Origin: Acidobacteriota bacterium
Lineage (GTDB): Bacteria; Acidobacteriota; Terriglobia; Terriglobales; Acidobacteriaceae
Length of the DNA: 7,853 nucleotides
Assembly: GCA_021778875.1 (NCBI GenBank)
Contig: JAJYBT010000029.1
Coordinates: 1 to 7,853, forward strand
Direction of reading: 5' to 3'
Within the stretch, counting starts at the first letter, position 1; the number at the start of each line of letters is the position of its first letter. The position numbers and the translations under genes are program-made. Below the pieces are notes generated by a model, which had not been told where the DNA came from, did not search any database, and saw only the letters and a program-made list of their open reading frames with translations. This document shows positions 5,031 to 7,853 of this stretch, piece after piece.

Positions 5031-5532
5031 GCGTGGAGCGCCTTTCTGAAGCTCATCAACGCCGCTCTGATTCTTGTCTTCACGGTCCCCGGCGGATCGC
5101 CTGTTTGCGCCGCAATCTCCGAGTGGCTCAGCCCGTCAAAAACGCCGGCTCCAACGATCTCTGCTGTTCCGGTGGCAGGCCATCCAGTATACCTCTAACC
5201 TTTTCCATCATCATATTGCGCGCAACTTCAGATGCCAGGTCAGCGTCTGAGACCAGCGCAACTGCGTCCACTGGATCGGAAGGCATTCTGCGCCGCGGCA
5301 CATCCACCGCGCGGTTCCTCGTCACAACTGCAAGCCATGCGCCCAGCGGTCCCCGGCCCTGCACAAGCGCGCCGCGCAAGAATTGCGCAGCAGGGCTTCA
5401 TGTCACGGAACGGCATCGGGCCGCAGGAAGCAGCTCCCGCAGGCCGATGCAGCAGGCCGATGCGCCTGCGTCAGGGGCCTGGTCTGCGCAATGGAGAGTG
5501 CAACTGCCGCCGGCGCTCCGGCGTTCGCTCAC
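5027..5532 (-). pseudogene. Broken ECF sigma-70 factor gene
   Basis: Clear sigma-factor pieces lie in order but in different frames: start-like MSERRSAGG from GTG 5532; HEALLRNSCAAR (5402-5367); VQGRGPLGAWLAVVTRNR to SLEPAF (5364 to about 5143; end of region 2, then region 4.1); DGLSHSEIAAQTGDPPGTVK to RKALHA (5137-5030; the region 4.2 helix-turn-helix). Lesions seen: a 13-bp tandem duplication (5439-5463), TGA at 5405-5403, an apparent one-base loss at 5365-5366, another in the five-base A run 5138-5142, and TGG instead of a stop at 5029-5027. The span from start to GPLGAW is about 20 codons shorter than usual, so sequence is also missing. Three Leu positions of the family appear as Pro (DVPRRR, LEPAF, GDPPGT). 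The GTG overlaps the stop of the upstream gene as GTGA. Real decay is favoured over sequencing error because several lesion types occur only here; the two one-base losses alone could be read errors. Confidence 0.8.
5439..5463. repeat. 13-bp tandem duplication in the sigma pseudogene
   Basis: GCAGGCCGATGC occurs at 5439-5450 and again at 5452-5463, with A between them. The period of 13 is not a multiple of three. Removing one copy brings the GTG-initiated N-terminal frame into the frame that encodes HEALLRNSCAAR. Confidence 0.8.
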
Positions 5533-7853
5533 TGCCTTGATCTTGCCGAAGGCGGTGCGCTGGTTGTCGCCGGCTGAGGCGCGGCCGGTTGTGCGGCGGC
5601 CGGCTGCGCGGGAGACTCCTGCTCTGCGGGAGGCGTCAGCGTCGGCTGCGCCTTTGCCGGCGTCAGCGCTCCGGCCGCCATGGGCAGCACCGGCAACTCC
5701 AGTGTCTGCACCGTTGCAGGATCGTCCCGCAGCTTCACAAAGAGCGCGCCATTCACCGGATGGGGAACTGTCAACTGGGTTCCCGTAAAGTCCGGCGAAA
5801 CATCGGCAGGACTGTCAAACTCCGGTGTCGCCGCAATGGAAGTGGCCAGAAACAGGTTGCTTCCCGTCAGCGTGCAAGGCTTTGCCGGCGAATGTGGGCA
5901 GCGCAGTTCTGTGAACCCCGGCACGCGCACCAGCGTCCCCAGCGGAATCCAATCCCCCGTCACCCCTTCGGCGGAAACGGCGCGCAACGCAACCGGCCCG
6001 AAGGCGGACGCGCCGAAGCGGCGTAGCGGTTCCAGCACGCCCAGCGCGGTCTTTGCGTCTTCCAGCATCAGGCTGCCCTCGCCCAGCGAAAGCACGGTCC
6101 GAAAGCTGCCATCCACTGCGGCCACTTCAACCTTCTCGCTTCGGGGAAAGTTGACCGGCTCCCTGGACCTGAGAAAGAACACGATCCGTCGATCGATGGG
6201 CAAGTCGTCCGGACTCCCCAGTTGCACCGACGAAGGGTCCGCGCCCGACGCTTCCTGCGTGCCTTTGCTCAGCAGCGTCACCTGCGGCCGCTGCGGAGCC
6301 ACCGCCACCGGCGCCCTCAGGGTCCGTCCGTCGAGCAGTTGCACGCTGGCAAAGTAGCGCCGTCCCGGTTCCAGCCCGGCCGTCGAACTCTCGGCTTGCA
6401 TTGCCAGCCGGTCGGTACCCTGAACGCGGCTCAACGCAGCGGGCGACCAGGCGATTCCGTCCATCGAAGCCTTCGCCACCTGGTCCAGTCGCGTGCCGGT
6501 CAGCACGGCCCCCATGTCCCCCGCGCTCAATGAAAGACTGTCCAGCGATGCCGCCTCGGAATAGGCCTTCATGAGCAGAACGTCGGGCTTATCCAACCCG
6601 AATTGCCGAATCCGTAGGGTCACCGGTCCCGGAGCGGCATCCTTCAGCGGCACCGCCACCTCAAGCACTCCCGGCCTGGGCGACTTCCATGTGAGCGGAA
6701 TGCCGCCCGCAGCCGATTCCTGCTCCACCTTATCGACGCACAACGTGCTTTCGCCTTCGATGTGCAACGTATCCTCGCGGCCCACCACCAGAGCCGACTG
6801 GTCGCCCGCGGCTACACTCCACTTGCCCGGCCCGGCCGAGCGCAGATGAAACCGCGGCCCCTCCCAGTCATCGAATCCCCACTTGCCGCGCACTACCCCG
6901 GTCAGATCGCCCTCCGGCAGCCGCGTCACAGGCGCACCCAGCGCCAGCCCGCCCTGGGCCGGGTCGGCCTTCAGGGGCAGATCGACCGGTCCGCCCGCCA
7001 GCTCAAAGCGCAGGCTCAGATCGTAGGCAAGATTTGTCGCCAGTACCAGCGGCGCGCCGTCTGCCGGCAACACCAGGCCGGGTTTCTGTGCGCAGTAGCT
7101 TTCCGCCGGATTCACCGCATGAAGTGGCGGCATCTTGGGCGGAGACACCGCCGGCAAAGCAATCACCACCACCGACTTGGGATCCCGGAACGACGGCGGC
7201 ACACTCAGCCGCAGGTTCAACGTGTCCATCGTCGGCAGGGCCAGAGCAGGAATGTACTGGAAGCGCGCCGTATGCAGCGAAGAAAGAATCTTTATCGTGT
7301 CCACGATCGCGCCGACATAAGGGCTGTACACGCCGGCCCCGCCCATGCTCGAGTAGCTCAGCTGGTTCATCAGGTCGGCAGTCGAGCCGTTCGCAAGCTG
7401 CGACACCCGCGACTGCGTGCCCGCGTCATCCATCACCAGCCCTTCCGTGTGCTGAGAAAGGCAGGTGGCCTGCTCCTCTTCGGGCTTCAGAAAACAGCTC
7501 TGGTCAACCTTGATGCCCAGGCTCCGGGCAGACGCCTCGGAGCGCTCCTTCAACAATTTCGGGTCGGTCTGCGACGTAACCTTTACCTGGTCAAGATAGG
7601 CGTTCAGCCGCATCCGGTCCCAGCTGGCCGCCTGCAGGTTCTGTCCGGCGCGCACAAAGATGCCCGGACGTCCGCGCACGGCGTTGCGCAGAGTAGAAAA
7701 ATCTCCGCCGGTCTCCGGCGCAAGGAAGAGCAGAGCCTGCTGCGCCTCCTCCGGAACGGTCACGAACACGCCTTCATTGCGCGCGCCGCGCTTCCAGGTC
7801 TCCACGCGGGTAAACCACCCCGTCGGGGGCGGATTCGTGGCGCCGCGCAGAAA
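5529..7853 (-). CDS. Large, probably exported protein of unknown function (5' end outside window)
   Basis: The frame is open to the right edge (16 codons beyond the GTG at 7805, including NPPPTGWFTR), so that GTG is not the start and 774 residues are only the C-terminal part. I do not recognise a named family. The N-terminal visible part, WKRGARNEGVFVTVPEE then FLAPETGGDF and RPGIFVRA, is partly helical; the rest is a series of beta-rich segments. Near the end CPHSPAKPCTLTGSNLF resembles the start of an IPT/TIG-type Ig-like fold. Six cysteines are visible and some are closely spaced (SCFLKPEEEQATC; RCPHSPAKPC), suggesting disulphides and a periplasmic or surface location, but the signal peptide would lie off the window. 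The last 45 residues are Pro/Ala/Gln/Ser-rich low complexity (SPAQPAAAQPAAPQPATTS). Its stop overlaps the sigma-gene GTG, so it probably headed the sigma/anti-sigma operon and may be linked to the envelope stress those genes sensed; that is inference. Confidence 0.75.
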   Translation of the reverse strand, partial: FLRGATNPPPTGWFTRVETWKRGARNEGVFVTVPEEAQQALLFLAPETGGDFSTLRNAVRGRPGIFVRAGQNLQAASWDRMRLNAYLDQVKVTSQTDPKLLKERSEASARSLGIKVDQSCFLKPEEEQATCLSQHTEGLVMDDAGTQSRVSQLANGSTADLMNQLSYSSMGGAGVYSPYVGAIVDTIKILSSLHTARFQYIPALALPTMDTLNLRLSVPPSFRDPKSVVVIALPAVSPPKMPPLHAVNPAESYCAQKPGLVLPADGAPLVLATNLAYDLSLRFELAGGPVDLPLKADPAQGGLALGAPVTRLPEGDLTGVVRGKWGFDDWEGPRFHLRSAGPGKWSVAAGDQSALVVGREDTLHIEGESTLCVDKVEQESAAGGIPLTWKSPRPGVLEVAVPLKDAAPGPVTLRIRQFGLDKPDVLLMKAYSEAASLDSLSLSAGDMGAVLTGTRLDQVAKASMDGIAWSPAALSRVQGTDRLAMQAESSTAGLEPGRRYFASVQLLDGRTLRAPVAVAPQRPQVTLLSKGTQEASGADPSSVQLGSPDDLPIDRRIVFFLRSREPVNFPRSEKVEVAAVDGSFRTVLSLGEGSLMLEDAKTALGVLEPLRRFGASAFGPVALRAVSAEGVTGDWIPLGTLVRVPGFTELRCPHSPAKPCTLTGSNLFLATSIAATPEFDSPADVSPDFTGTQLTVPHPVNGALFVKLRDDPATVQTLELPVLPMAAGALTPAKAQPTLTPPAEQESPAQPAAAQPAAPQPATTSAPPSARSRQ

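Noticed and set aside
4276..5049. 257-codon open frame on the plus strand opposite the anti-sigma gene, also repetitive
   Set aside because: It is the antisense image of 54-bp in-frame repeats: a period divisible by three keeps several frames open. It has no recognisable domain, and the minus-strand product has clear zinc-finger, membrane and RskA-like parts.
4940..5788. 282-codon plus-strand open frame over the sigma region
   Set aside because: It crosses three minus-strand features and has Arg/Ala/Pro-rich shadow composition; the sigma motifs on the minus strand explain the DNA.

Overview
The window looks like Acidobacteriota (Acidobacteriaceae/Terriglobia type) DNA. The evidence is high GC, an ECF sigma/zinc-finger anti-sigma pair of a familiar acidobacterial style, a glycoside-hydrolase C-terminal tail of the kind seen in acidobacterial secreted enzymes, and intergenic repeats that resemble the hairpin-rich dispersed repeats of these genomes. 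The taxonomic call is from memory of family style; no search was run.

Layout. (1) 2-805 (+): an open frame entering from the left edge. It joins a histidine-kinase ATPase fragment (to about base 253) to the C-terminus of an unrelated secreted protein, probably a GH2-like hydrolase. The kinase stops exactly where its glycine-rich G2 box should begin, so this is a chimeric join, either a real recombination or an assembly error. (2) 806-883: a strong hairpin between convergent genes. (3) 884-1876 (-): a zinc-dependent medium-chain alcohol/polyol dehydrogenase with all zinc ligands. (4) 1877-2065: a divergent promoter region with inverted repeats. (5) 2066-3208 (+): a MetE C-terminal-domain-like (cobalamin-independent methionine synthase type) protein with a full zinc site. 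(6) 3209-3899: a long region without an intact gene, holding two hairpin repeat elements and the decayed C-terminus of an alpha/beta hydrolase. (7) 3900-7853 (-): a three-gene block read leftwards: a large probably exported protein of unknown function (5' end outside the window), an ECF sigma-factor gene that is broken, and its anti-sigma factor, which is intact and carries an unusual six-unit, 18-residue tandem repeat just before its membrane helix.

The large protein, sigma and anti-sigma genes were probably one translationally coupled unit: a GTGA overlap joins the first two. The sigma gene now has a 13-bp duplication, an in-frame stop, two apparent single-base losses and a lost stop codon, while the anti-sigma frame is open over 376 codons. 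The repeat-expanded and apparently orphaned anti-sigma factor is the most unusual item here. Second is the kinase/hydrolase chimera at the left edge. I see no RNA gene, CRISPR array, IS element or complete novel system.
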